NCBI RefSeq assembly: GCF_000283155.1
Contig: NW_004454239.1
Coordinates: 8,019,983-8,083,982, forward strand
Source of the DNA: Ceratotherium simum simum
Taxonomy: Eukaryota; Chordata; Mammalia; Perissodactyla; Rhinocerotidae
Reading direction: 5' to 3'
Length of the DNA stretch: 64,000 nucleotides
Numbering within the stretch: position 1 is the stretch's first letter; each line of letters begins with the position of its first letter. This document shows, piece by piece, positions 55,191-64,000 of the stretch. A program made the translations under genes and the position numbers. The notes beneath the pieces were generated by a model, which was not told the origin of the DNA, made no database searches, and saw only the letters and a program-made list of their open reading frames with translations.

Positions 55191-56964
55191 TTGGACCGAC
55201 CACTGAACACAGCATCATTTCTTCCCTCATCCCACAGATTGGAAGACCAAGACCCTCCCAGTCGAGTGACAAACTCCCCCTTCTCGGCCCTGCAGTGGTC
55301 TGGCAGACGAATGCTCAAGTTTTTTATTTTTTCTTTCAAGTTTCCATCTGTTCACGCAGCAACCAAATTTATGTGTGTTCAGGCACCATCTGTGACTGCA
55401 GCCCCATTTCCAAATCGGAGAGCAGTTTTCCTTTTTGTACTTACCGTGCATGATGGTGTGGTGGTCCTGAATAAATAACTCCTCTTGGATTGCCAAAGTT
55501 CTGGGGCCTCCACGGGAATTTTTCTCTGAGGAGGGAGGAAGGAGGCAAGGCTCGTGCTAAACTGGAGTTTTGTTTTTCTGACGTTTTTCTGGGCTATTTC
55601 TTCTGGTTGACATTTCTGTGGGTTCCCATCTGCTGGCTGTATTTCACGCTTTCTCTTTGTTGTCTTAATTCACAGCAGACGTTGCACACCACGGCTAAGC
55701 TCCTGCACGCGTGTGCGCGCGTGTGTCAGTGCGCACCTGCGTGCCCACAGTTCGTGTCTCTGAAAGCTCTTCTTCCCACCTCACCTGAGGGCCACAGCCA
55801 CACAACTACGGCCTTGGGGACAGATGATCTGGCTTCACAGCTTCCAGAGCTTTCTCAGAGTTCTGAGAGGCCAGCAGTGGGGTCTTAGCCTTTTTTAACT
55901 CAGTGGCTCCAGAAATCAGTTTTATTTTGGAGACCAAGAATTGAACTTAGAAACGTCTTTCTCACCCAGTCCTTTCCTGAGCTGCCTAATAATTTTCAGA
56001 CTATACCACGGCCAGGTTAATTTTCTTTATTTTTTAGCTCTTTTCTTGTCATGTCCTGTTCCCAAGTCTTCTGTGGATAATGTCCTTCATCAGCGTGACA
56101 TTCAAGGTTGGTCCCCTCCAGTCCCTTTGCATGGCCTGCTGGGTCCTCTTGTTGCCTTTGCTGCCCTAAACCGCTGCCTGCTGAGGCCCCCTGTCTTCCC
56201 CAACCCTGCCCACCCTCTCCTGTCCCTGAGAGTCCAGACTGTGGCATTCTGTCTGAGAGCCGGTCTTGGGTGACCCGAGGGTGTCCTCCCCATGCGTCTC
56301 CTCTTGTGCCCACAGGCCGGTGGCTGATGCTTGCTGGGGTTCTGAGGGAGGCCGGGACAGAGTCGAGTGTGCACGTGGCTTGACGGGCTCGCCTTCCCGG
56401 CAGGTGGGGGATTACACACAGGGAAGGGGCCACAGTGTCCAGACCCTGAGCATGAGATGCCTTCCTCGGAGGTGTGAGGAGATCAGACGCCACAGTGCCA
56501 CAGAACCTGCAGGTAAGTGCACAGCACGCATTTGTCTCTGTGCTGTCTTCTGGATTGGGGACCAACAGGAGGGGATAGGACACAAAGAAGGCCAGACAGA
56601 GGCTTTTGAGCACAGTGACCTTCTGAAGGCGTCAGCTCCAAATGGCACTGAGGACCGTCCCTCTGAAGGCGGGAGGGTTCCTGGTGTGGGCAACTCCAGA
56701 CTCCAGCTGTTCAAAGTTAGAGCTTTTCTATGAGAATTACTTATATTGTATGACTTTCTAAAAAGTTATTTTTAAATTATTAAATATATAAAATTATTAA
56801 GTATCTTAGTAATACAGAAAGCGTGTGTTGCTTCTCCCCCTAAACCCTCCTTCCTAACACAGCTGCTCTGCCTTGTGGACGCCCCTTCCCACCTTCTCGC
56901 AGCTGCTGTGGCTTGTCCGTGGTGCGTGCGCTACTCTACAAGCTGGGGCCCTGGGGCCCAGCGG
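55191..56964. other. Unassigned, with one exon-like segment and an AT-rich patch
   Basis: 55310-55650 is T-rich. The exon-like segment at 56404-56512 is listed separately. 56730-56815 is AT-rich ('aaattattaaatatataaaattattaag'). Otherwise nothing recognised. Confidence 0.35.
56404..56512 (+). other. Exon-like segment with consensus splice sites
   Basis: 109 bp preceded by a pyrimidine-rich acceptor 'ctcgccttcccggcag' and followed by a perfect donor CAG|GTAAGTG. One frame is open throughout (VGDYTQGRGHSVQTL...). No similarity to a known protein was recognised. It could be an exon of a noncoding or unannotated transcript, or chance. Confidence 0.2.
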
Positions 56965-57160
56965 GCACTCACTGGGGGTTCATGCTGTGCCAGACCCCAT
57001 GTCAACTGATCCACGTGGACCGTTTCCTCCTATTCTCACGACATCCCCACGAGGCAGCTTCATCTTCTGGATGGCAGACCTGAGGCTTCCGGAGACGGGC
57101 GACCTGCCCGAGGGCACACGGCTGGTCCAGGGTGCTCAGAGACCGTAGAGCAGGCGTCAG
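56965..57160 (-). repeat. MIR SINE
   Basis: Antisense MIR: 'gttcatgctgtgccagaccccatg', 'gtttcctcctattctcacgacatccccacgagg', 'gacctgaggcttccggagacggg', 'gcccgagggcacacggctgg'. Confidence 0.8.
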
Positions 57161-57214
57161 GCCCAGAGGTCCTTCCGCTCCTCACAACACCCCGCAGAGG
57201 GACAGGGGATGCAG

Positions 57215-57290
57215 ACGTCCCTGTGAGCCATTTTACATGAACGAGGACACTCAGGATAGAAAGCTGAGCCGACTTGCCCAAGATCCAATT
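57215..57290 (-). repeat. MIR SINE fragment
   Basis: 'gagccattttacatgaacgaggacactcaggatagaaagctgagccgacttgcccaag' is a second antisense MIR core, close behind the previous one. Confidence 0.65.
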
Positions 57291-57384
57291 GCTCACCAAA
57301 TTCTGTGGATTCCATCTCAGAAATGTTCCCAAATTTCCCCTTTCATCCAGCATCCTCTTGGCAGAGCTTTCCCACAAACACATC

Positions 57385-57760
57385 TGAGCATGCCCCCCTT
57401 CCCTGGCCCTTCTCCAAGCCTTGGCATGACATTCAAGACTCCTCACACAGAGCAGCAGAGCACAGAGTCTAAGGGTTCCAGCTCTAAAATCAGAGAGACC
57501 TGGGTGTGAAGGGTTCCTAGCTCTGTGACTCTGTACAAGGCCATCCTTGCTGTCTGGAATACTTCTCCCCTATCCTGCCCTGGGAGGCAAACTCCTACTC
57601 ATCCTTCAAGACCCAGATGTCAGGCATCACTTCTTCTGGGAAGCCTCCCAGATTTCTCCAGGCATTACATCCTACATGCTCCACAGGCCCCATGCGTGGA
57701 CTGCACTCTCTTCCCTGTGTTCCCCCAAGTCAGAGGCTCTGTCTTGGCTTCCTGGGGCCC
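57385..57760 (+). mobile_element. L2 LINE 3' portion with nested MIR
   Basis: Sense L2: 'cttctccaagccttggcatgacattcaagactcctcac' before the MIR. After it come 'gctgtctggaatacttctcccc', 'ctcatccttcaagacccagatgtcaggcatcac' and 'gggaagcctcccagatttctcc'. The L2 order is continuous when the intervening MIR is skipped. Confidence 0.82.
57455..57535 (+). repeat. MIR SINE nested in L2
   Basis: 'gtctaagggttccagctctaaaatcagagagacctgggtgtgaagggttcctagctctgtgactctg' is the MIR 5' half in sense orientation, lying between two L2 segments. Confidence 0.8.
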
Positions 57761-58529
57761 ACAGGACAGGTAGCAGCAAACGCCGGTCATCATCTTGTCG
57801 CAGCAGGGACCGGCCAACTCCTGCCCACTGGCCGAAAGTGGTGTTCATCTGCAGGGTTCAGCGCCCCTTCCGCTGGCCCTCCAGCCAGGCAGCCCTCTCC
57901 TGTGGCAGTGGGCCCGAGAGCAACTGCACATTCTAACCCACCACCGGGCAGGCACTGCAGGGGGAATGACTCAGGGAGGAAGGTCAAGACATCTATTTCC
58001 TTTTAATTAGAAGCTAACGAGCCGTGGTCCCCCAGCTGGTCAGTGCTGTTGAGGCCGTGTCCTGTCACCTGGAGGCTCAGCCTGTGGCTGTCTGTGGAGG
58101 GGGCCTGCCTGCAGAATGCCATCGGCTCCAGTGCCCAGAAGGCCCATCTGCCAAGCCGGCAGCAGAGCCATTTGGTGGGGCCCCTGCAGCCGAGAAAGAG
58201 CAGGGCTGGTCCTCAGGGTGGGGCGGGCCTTCACGCTCTCCCTGCCGTCTCACCTTCCTCTGGTCATTGCCCCTTGTGCTGGTCCCTGCCTGGAGGCCCT
58301 CCCGGGTCTCTGCCAGACCTTCATAACGTGGGCTCGGGCACCTCGGTGTGGCCTCCTGGGGGGGCGATGGTGCTCTGAGGGCCACCTTTTGGCCCCAGGT
58401 TCACCCGGCTGAACCACAGCAGTGAGCACAGCATCCGGAGACCCCCCACCCCTCACAGGACGAAGGGAGACATGCCTGGGTCTGCAGGCGCCTGCCCCTG
58501 GGGAGTGAGGCATCCCGGCCCCGCCCTGA
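57761..58529. other. Unassigned GC-rich sequence
   Basis: Open frames up to 111 codons on both strands without domains. Confidence 0.35.
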
Positions 58530-58680
58530 GTCTCAGGTTGGGCTGAGCAACCTCAATGTGTCTTCCCCACCCTGAGTCTCAGGGCTCTCATTCACAACGT
58601 GGGGACAACAATAGCAACACCTGTCTGGGTTGTCGTGAGGAAAATAATAACATAACACAAGCGGGGAAAGGCCGTGAGTG
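58530..58680 (+). repeat. MIR SINE
   Basis: Sense MIR 3' half: 'gagtctcagggctctcattcacaacgtggggacaacaatagcaacacc', 'gggttgtcgtgaggaaaataataac'. Confidence 0.82.
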
Positions 58681-59264
58681 GTCAGTGGCCAGGACACATC
58701 GCCGCTGACCCGAGCGGGGGCTGTGAGGCGAGCACAGTGCGTTCTGTTTCTCTGGGGGGACTGGACACTGGACTGGGGGACTGTCAACAAATGATCCCCG
58801 ACACGGTTCACCAAGTCAGGCCGTGCCCAGGTGGGGCTTCAGGGGCCAGCACGGTGCTGCTCAGGCAGTGGAGCCGCCCAGGGGAGCGGCGCAGGGAGCC
58901 ATCCTCTCCTGGCATCACAGGGCGCGTTCTCCCGCTTCCGAGCGGGTCTTCAGCGTCTCCCTGGGGGACGCCGTCTGGATCCCTTAGGGCCTAGGTGGTG
59001 GGTGTAATGGGTTCTGGACACCACTGGGAGGTGAGGTGGGGGCCTGGCCTCCAGCCACTGCCTGAGGGGGATGCGGGGAGGGGACTCCAGACAGGGGCCC
59101 ACCCCGCTCTCCACTCTGCCGTCGTCGCCTGCCCGCCAGGATGTGAAGCCTTCTAGCCCCAGAACCTGAAGACATCAGAACTGTAGGACCCTGGTCCTAA
59201 AAGGGCCCAGGACACTCTGGTCCAGCCCTCTCCAGGTTATTGAGAAGGAAGAGGCAGACGCCAC
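58681..59264. other. Unassigned GC-rich sequence
   Basis: No gene or named repeat. Confidence 0.35.
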
Positions 59265-59400
59265 GGGATCTGGATTTCAGATCAGGGGAACTTGGATTGG
59301 TCTCCTCTTCTCACTGGGCCTCAGTTTCCCCTGAGTACAATGAGGGGGTTGGGCCAAAGGGTTGCTAAGAGGCTTTTCATCTGTGACATGCTTATGTTCA
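59265..59400 (+). repeat. MIR SINE fragment
   Basis: 'ggatttcagatcaggggaacttgg', 'cttctcactgggcctcagtttcccctgagtacaatgaggggg', 'gggttgctaagagg'. Confidence 0.75.
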
Positions 59401-59719
59401 TAAAAAGCACTATTAACAAAAAGAAAAAGAAACATGATAAAGCCTTGCCAGTAGTCATTTTCCAAGTTTTCTGTGTATTTTTTCATCAGAAGACAAAATG
59501 TGATTAGCCCATGTGTTGGGCTAATTGTTCCCCAAACAGAATTTAAACATTTGAATATGTTTGCAAGAGGGAAGCAAAGTGAAGGAAGGGGCGGGGAGCT
59601 GGGGCTGATTCCTCCCCAGGGAGGTGCCTCCTGGGGGACTTGGGGTGCGGGGCGCTGCCTCGGGGAGCAGGAGGCCCAGAGTGAGGGGTGTGTTCTCCCT
59701 GGGGTCTGTGCCGTGGTTC
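59401..59719. other. Unassigned
   Basis: AT-rich at 59400-59560, then GC-rich. No feature recognised. Confidence 0.3.
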
Positions 59720-59920
59720 CAAGGTCCATTCATTCATACTCTTTCATCTGGAGATGTGAGCGCAGCTCAGCTCAAACCGGGCCCAGAGCTCGGTGCTGGG
59801 GACACCACGGTCGGGGGGACAGCTGCCGTCCCTGCCCCCGCGGAGCCCGTGGACTAGCTGGAGGGACAGGCAAGACACCAGGGAATTGCAGCTCCTGTGA
59901 TGGGTGCTGGGATAGGAGAG
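59720..59920 (-). mobile_element. L2 LINE 3' end
   Basis: Antisense L2: 'gtccattcattcatactctttcatc', 'ggtgctggggacaccacgg', 'gctgccgtccctgcccccgcggagcccgtggactagctggagggacagg'. Confidence 0.7.
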
Positions 59921-59939
59921 GACTCCTGAGGGCGTGGAA

Positions 59940-60013
59940 GGGTCAGAGAGGGTCAGGGAGGCTCAGGGGAGGGTCAGGGAGGGTCAGGGAGGGTCAGGGT
60001 GGGTCAGGGTAGG
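59940..60013. repeat. (GGGTCAGGGA)n tandem array, G-quadruplex-prone
   Basis: About seven 10-bp units (gggtcagaga, gggtcaggga and variants). The plus strand has many GGG runs separated by TCA or A, meeting the usual G3N1-7 pattern for G-quadruplex formation. It lies beside an L2 3' end. Confidence 0.93.
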
Positions 60014-60469
60014 CTACCACCCAAGCACAGGCCTTCGGGGTGAGGAGGCACCGGCAGTGAGGAGAGGGACCGGCACTTCCAGAAGAGAGGGTGGCGTGTG
60101 TGAAGGCCGGGGCTGGAGCAGCATGGCCTGTGGGGGCTGTAAGCGTGTGTCAGGCCCTTGCGTCAGGAGCTGAGAGCTCTGGGGGTAGTTGCGGGCTGGG
60201 GCTGGAGAGGCCTGTGGGCGGGGTCCCACCTGTGACAGGTGAGAAGTGTGGGGCGGGGGGCATGGAACCACCTCTGTGCTGTGTGTAGGGCTTCGTGCCC
60301 GCCCCTGACGGGTCCCACTGCGGACCCCAGGGAGAGCCGCGAGCTGGCCACCTTAGGCCAGGTCACACCCCAAATTCTCACGTTTCGTAATTAGAGGCCA
60401 GACTGCGGAAGAGGCTAGCCGCTGCTCTTGAATGACCGGGCCCCTGAAGACAGAGCCGCGAGTGCACAG
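60014..60469. other. Unassigned GC-rich sequence
   Basis: No feature recognised. Confidence 0.3.
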
Positions 60470-60600
60470 ACAGCCTTGAGTCCAACTCCCTGAGTATGGA
60501 TGGGGAAACTGAGGCCTAGGCAGACGAGAGGGGTGGAGGATGGCCATCACAGAGGTGGGATTAGAACCCATGCACACGGTCTCCTGGCTCCCTGTGTCCC
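60470..60600 (-). repeat. MIR SINE fragment
   Basis: Antisense MIR: 'tatggatggggaaactgaggcctaggc', 'gaggtgggattagaacccatgcacacggtctcctggctccctg'. Confidence 0.82.
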
Positions 60601-61089
60601 CTCTCCTCAGAGCACTGGACAGTGACCAGCACCCTCTGATGTGATGTGGCTGCTGAAGTGCCTTTGACGGAGCATGGTGAGAAGGGGCAGCCTCTCCCTC
60701 TGGCCCCGATAAAGGAAACGGACACGGGCCTCGTCCGTAGGACCCTCGGAGACAAGGCGGGACCTGCTGGCAGGCGCCGCATCGGAGGAGGCAGAGGCAA
60801 GAGGCAGGTGCCTGCCAGGCCCCTCGGGGGAAGGCGAGGCTGGGGCTGCAAGCCCAGGAGAGAGGGCTGTGGATGAGTTTGGTGATTGTAAGACCTCGGG
60901 ACCACTGACTGGACAGCGGAGCCAGGGCAGCTCAGAGACGGGGAGCTGCTGGGGAAGGGGCAGGGCTGTCTGCCAGGCCGGGCTGTCTCCCTCCCGCCCT
61001 CCTGCCTTCCCGTTAACGCCGTCCCCCCACCCCACAGGGGCTGAGACGAAGGAGGGTCCACAGATGCACTCAAACATGGTTTGGTTCAA
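60601..61089. other. Unassigned GC-rich sequence
   Basis: The 170- and 160-codon minus frames (60561-61073, 60607-61089) overlap a MIR or lack any domain. Confidence 0.35.
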
Positions 61090-61250
61090 AGAATGAGCTT
61101 AATTAGGCGTTTATGCCCGTGGTTGTGAGTCCAGAGTTTTCTCTCTGTTTGGCATGTACTCTAGCAATATTATTGGAGATGGTTTACAGAGAAACATCCA
61201 GAGAGTGGGGAGGTGATAAAGCAGATGGTCCTGTTGTTAAATCCGACCTT
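61090..61250. promoter_or_regulatory. Small AT-rich candidate CNE
   Basis: 'gaatgagcttaattaggcgtttatgcccg', 'tagcaatattattggagatgg' and 'gttgttaaatccgacc' in otherwise GC-rich DNA. No repeat or frame explains it. Confidence 0.22.
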
Positions 61251-62020
61251 TCCCTCCCACCTTGCGGGTAAGTGCGGCAGAATTGGACCCCGTTGAGGCT
61301 CACACGGGCGCCTCGCTGTGCAGAGCACTGGGCCCCTCATAGCCGGCCTGGACCCGAGGCTGGAAGAGCTGGGGCCTCCCAGAAGGTCAGTCTGGAAGGG
61401 CCTGTTCCACTGTGGGATGGGGCCTCTGGGGCCCAAGGTCACATAGCAGAGAGCCACTCAGTGACCTCTGAACCACAAACAGCAGTATCCTGGCCCCTCC
61501 ACAGACAGGAGCCCCTTACCCAGGCCTCTGGCCCTCCACTGCCCAGGGCCAGGAGATGGAGTGTCTGGCTTGCTATCCTCAGACAGGTAAGGCTTGCAGC
61601 AGAGCATCTGGTCCTGGGCTCAGGGAGGGCGGGAGCCATGGCCCAGCGTCTGGAGGATTCCCAGGGGCCCTGGGTCTGACCCAGCCCCCATTTCCTTCCC
61701 TGCTCGCTGCTGACTCTCTTCCGGTCTGGTCTCTCTCCTCTGCTTCCACCTCTCACTCTCTGCCCCCATGGCTGAGTGCCGCCACCCCTTTCTGCCTTTC
61801 TCCATCTCTTTTCCCTTGTCTGTCTGTCTCTGCTCTTCTCCAGAGGGAGTTTCAGGCCAATTGAGGCCCATCTTCTCTCTGAAGACTTCTACCTCCCAGC
61901 CTGTCATCCAAGCCCTCCACCTTCTGCCCTCCCCTCCTCCTCCCGTCCGGCCCGGGGGCCCCTCATCCTGCACTCCCCACAAGCCTCCAGCCACCCTGTC
62001 GTTTCTGCTTCCAGCCTCTG
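61251..62020. other. Unassigned, with MIR scrap and pyrimidine-rich tract
   Basis: An antisense MIR core is at about 61395-61500 ('gggcccaaggtcacatagcagagagcc'). 61690-61990 is pyrimidine-rich on the plus strand and leads into the minisatellite. Confidence 0.45.
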
Positions 62021-62345
62021 CTCACTGCCCACGCCATGCCCTCCACCTGGAAGGCTCCCCAGCTCATCGCCTGTCCAGTCCTCCCTCTGCTCACTGCCCA
62101 GCCCATGCCCTCCACCTGGAAGGCTCCCNNNNNNNNNNNNNNNNNNNNNNNNNNNNNNNNNNNNNNNNNNNNNNNNNNNNNNNNNNNNNNNNNNNNNNNN
62201 NNNNNNNNNNNNNNNNNNNNNNNNNNNNATGCCCTCCACCTGGAAGGCTCCCCAGCTCATCGCCTGTCCAGTCCTCCCTCTGCTCACTGCCCAGCCCATG
62301 CCCTCCACCTGGAAGGCTCCCCACACTATCACCTGTCCAGTGCTC
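62021..62345. repeat. 69-bp-period minisatellite
   Basis: Units begin CTCACTGCCC at 62021, 62090 and (after the gap) 62283, with a partial unit at 62229. The unit continues with ATGCCCTCCACCTGG, AAGGCTCCCCAGCTCATCGC and CTGTCCAGTCCTCCCTCTG. The last unit diverges (CACACTATCACCTGTCCAG). The spacing is exactly 69 bp between the first two units. Wording resembles an L2 3' region, so the unit may derive from an L2. Copy number is unknown because of the gap. Confidence 0.95.
62129..62228. other. Assembly gap, 100 N
   Basis: Exactly 100 N. Assemblers use this conventional size for gaps of unknown length. It sits inside the minisatellite, so the real array length is not given by this sequence. Open frames that cross it are meaningless. 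Confidence 0.98.
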
Positions 62346-64000
62346 CCGTCCCCACAAGCCGGAGTCTTGCTTCCTCGCCCTTCCAGCAGGGGCGGTGCTC
62401 AGGGCAGCTGGGGTGGGGGCGGGGCCCGCAGCACCTGCCCACCTGTCCCTGCCTCACCAGGGAAGAGCAGCCATCTGAGTAATTTCCTGCACAAAGCCAG
62501 TTCCTCGCGAGGAGGGGCTTGGCACTGTGGTTAAAAACAACGCCCGCTGCCTTTGCACACACGGACTGCAACCAGCGCACGAGGCAAGTACTCGGCCTGC
62601 CGAATCCTAGAGCTGAGGGGCTCTGGGACCCGCTCAGCCTGCAAGGGGAGCGTCGAGTGAGCCTGCTTCCTCTGCTGTGACTCACGGCCCAACCTGCGCC
62701 TCAGAGGGTCACGCCCGTCACACAGCAGCTCCTGCCCCTGCCGCCTGGCCCCCTGCGTGGAGCCCCCAGGCCGAGGCCCTCCCTCAGCTTGGAGTCTGCT
62801 GAGCCCACCTGGGCCCTCTGTGCCTGGGGTCTCGGCTCGAATGCTGCAGCACTCGACTGACCGCCTATGTGAGTTTCGGCTGCTCCGGAGGGGCTGCCTC
62901 CCTCTCAGCCGCCTTCGAGGGCCTCCTGGAGGCCGGGTGGGGGCAGTGAGCACCCGGGGCCTTTGACTGGGAGCTCTGCAGGCCGTCCTCCCATCGAATA
63001 AGACCCGCCTGGCCGTCTTGTATGTGGTGGCAGACAGACAGAGCTCCGTTTTACTTACAGGGACATTCAAGGAGGCAGGATGGGGGGCGCCAGGTGAAGC
63101 TCTGCCGTCGGCGGGCCGAGCCTCGCTGAAATCTCGCTGAGATCACCAGCAGCAAGAGAAGCAGATCCTGGGAGGCTGCTGGGGCTGCGGGGGACTCACC
63201 CTGCAGCTTGGGGCAGGGGGTGGGGGTGGAGGGGGGGCAGCCTGGAGCACTCCCAGGCCATATTTTCCTTCACAGCAATTCACGCCCTCAGGGGGCCACG
63301 GGATGTCACTGCCCAGTGCCCCACAGGGCCTGTGGTGTGAATGGGGATGTTTAGTGGCACACTTGCTTCTGGAGACTGTGGGGCTGGACGGGAAGGCGAC
63401 GTTGCCATTTACCCACCTGGATGGGGCGCCGGCCTCCTGCGCACAGCAGAGGGGCTGAGGCCCAGAGTGGGCAAGGGTCCAGCCCACACACTGGGAGAGC
63501 TGGGCTGGATGGATGAGGGTCTGGTGGCTGCCCAGAGAGGGCGCTGCCTGGAGAGCACGCTCTTTTTCTGGAATTAGCCAAGGGGTGGTGGGAGTGTGGG
63601 GCTGGTTCCTCTGAGGACGGAGAGGCAGGGCTGTGGCCACGCAAGCTGTCTCTGCAAATCAGCCCTCCCTCGGCTGCCACTGGAGGGTCTGCTGGAGGGG
63701 CCAGTGCCCAGGCGGCAGGAGAAGGAGGAGGGGCCTGATGGGCGCTGGGGGCCACCCACTGTGTCCCTCCTGACGCCCACTGCTAGGGGCCCAGCGGAGG
63801 GGCAGGCGTCCGGCAGGAGTGGAGCAGCATGGTTGTTAGGGGCCCGGGTGGGCAGTCAGGGGCCCTCTCTGCATCCCGGCTCTGTGCTCCCCCTCAGCTG
63901 GGCCTTGGCCAAGGGCTTGCCTGCCCCAGCCTCCTCCTGACCTGTGACCTGGCTGTGCTGATAGTCACGTCCTGAGTGAGCTCCTTCCCTGGCACAGTGC
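62346..64000. other. Unassigned GC-rich sequence with MIR scraps
   Basis: Possible MIR pieces occur at 63440-63510 (minus, 'ggggctgaggcccagagtgggcaagg') and 63815-63935 (plus, 'catcccggctctgtgctccccctcagctgggccttggcc'). A G-rich tract is at about 63212-63240. Frames of up to 179 codons have no known domain. No gene called. Confidence 0.4.

Noticed and set aside
59940..60013. CRISPR array
   Set aside because: The units are head-to-tail 10-mers without spacers, in a mammalian genome context.
61768..62534. Frames of 236 and 252 codons on the plus strand
   Set aside because: They cross 100 N, and the remainder is a 69-bp tandem repeat whose length is a multiple of 3.
1..64000. A multigene biological system or bacterial-style operon
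   Set aside because: All recognisable coding remnants are retroelement or ERV pseudogenes. No set of neighbouring intact genes exists, so claiming a novel system would not be supported.

Overview
This is a piece of mammalian nuclear genome, almost certainly from a perissodactyl and most likely Equus (horse, donkey or zebra). The diagnostic feature is a set of five tRNA-derived SINEs of the equine repetitive element (ERE) type. They carry a CCGTGGCTTAGCGGTTAAGTG-like head, a GGTTCGGATCC-type B box and a body ending in 'gctcagggctgatcttcctcac'. Two L1 copies with the same 3' UTR type, a nearly open L1 ORF2 tail, and many ancient MIR and L2 copies agree with this. I found no prokaryotic genes, operons or CRISPR, and no host protein-coding gene that I can recognise. 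The many open frames are shadows of GC-rich or repetitive DNA. The window is best read as intergenic or intronic.

Layout. From 1 to 9.8 kb is GC-rich, mostly unassigned sequence with scattered MIRs, one L1 3' UTR fragment and a short AT-rich block (about 2.44-2.58 kb) that looks like a conserved noncoding element. From 9.9 to 19.9 kb is an AT-rich LINE district. Old L1/HAL1-type sequence runs on the minus strand and is broken by two younger 5'-truncated L1 insertions with visible target-site duplications (TSDs), plus an ERE. About 20.9-25.4 kb is a decayed class III (ERV-L/S-like) endogenous retrovirus interior on the minus strand. Gag-, protease-, RNase H-, integrase- and dUTPase-like stretches occur in the expected order, and an ERE interrupts them. 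At 25.6-26.3 kb an L1 3' fragment and an ERE sit back to back, separated and flanked by three copies of one 11-bp target sequence.

From 26.3 to 45 kb GC-rich DNA alternates with MIR, L2, one plus-strand L1M with a nested ERE, an MLT1 LTR, a fourth minus-strand ERE and an ERV LTR (43.96-44.74 kb). The AT-rich block at 37.44-37.80 kb, dense in homeodomain-type TAATTA cores, is the best candidate enhancer. From 45 to 64 kb there is a palindromic NK2-type site, a 0.4-kb (GT)n-like tract, a hAT MITE nested in an L2, a second LTR and further MIR/L2 copies. A G-rich 10-bp tandem array follows, then a 69-bp-period minisatellite broken by a 100-N assembly gap.

There is no cooperating gene system here. 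What can be read is the order of transposon insertion, a few candidate cis-regulatory blocks and some tandem arrays. Repeat family names are recalled rather than searched. Boundaries of old repeats are good to a few tens of bases only.
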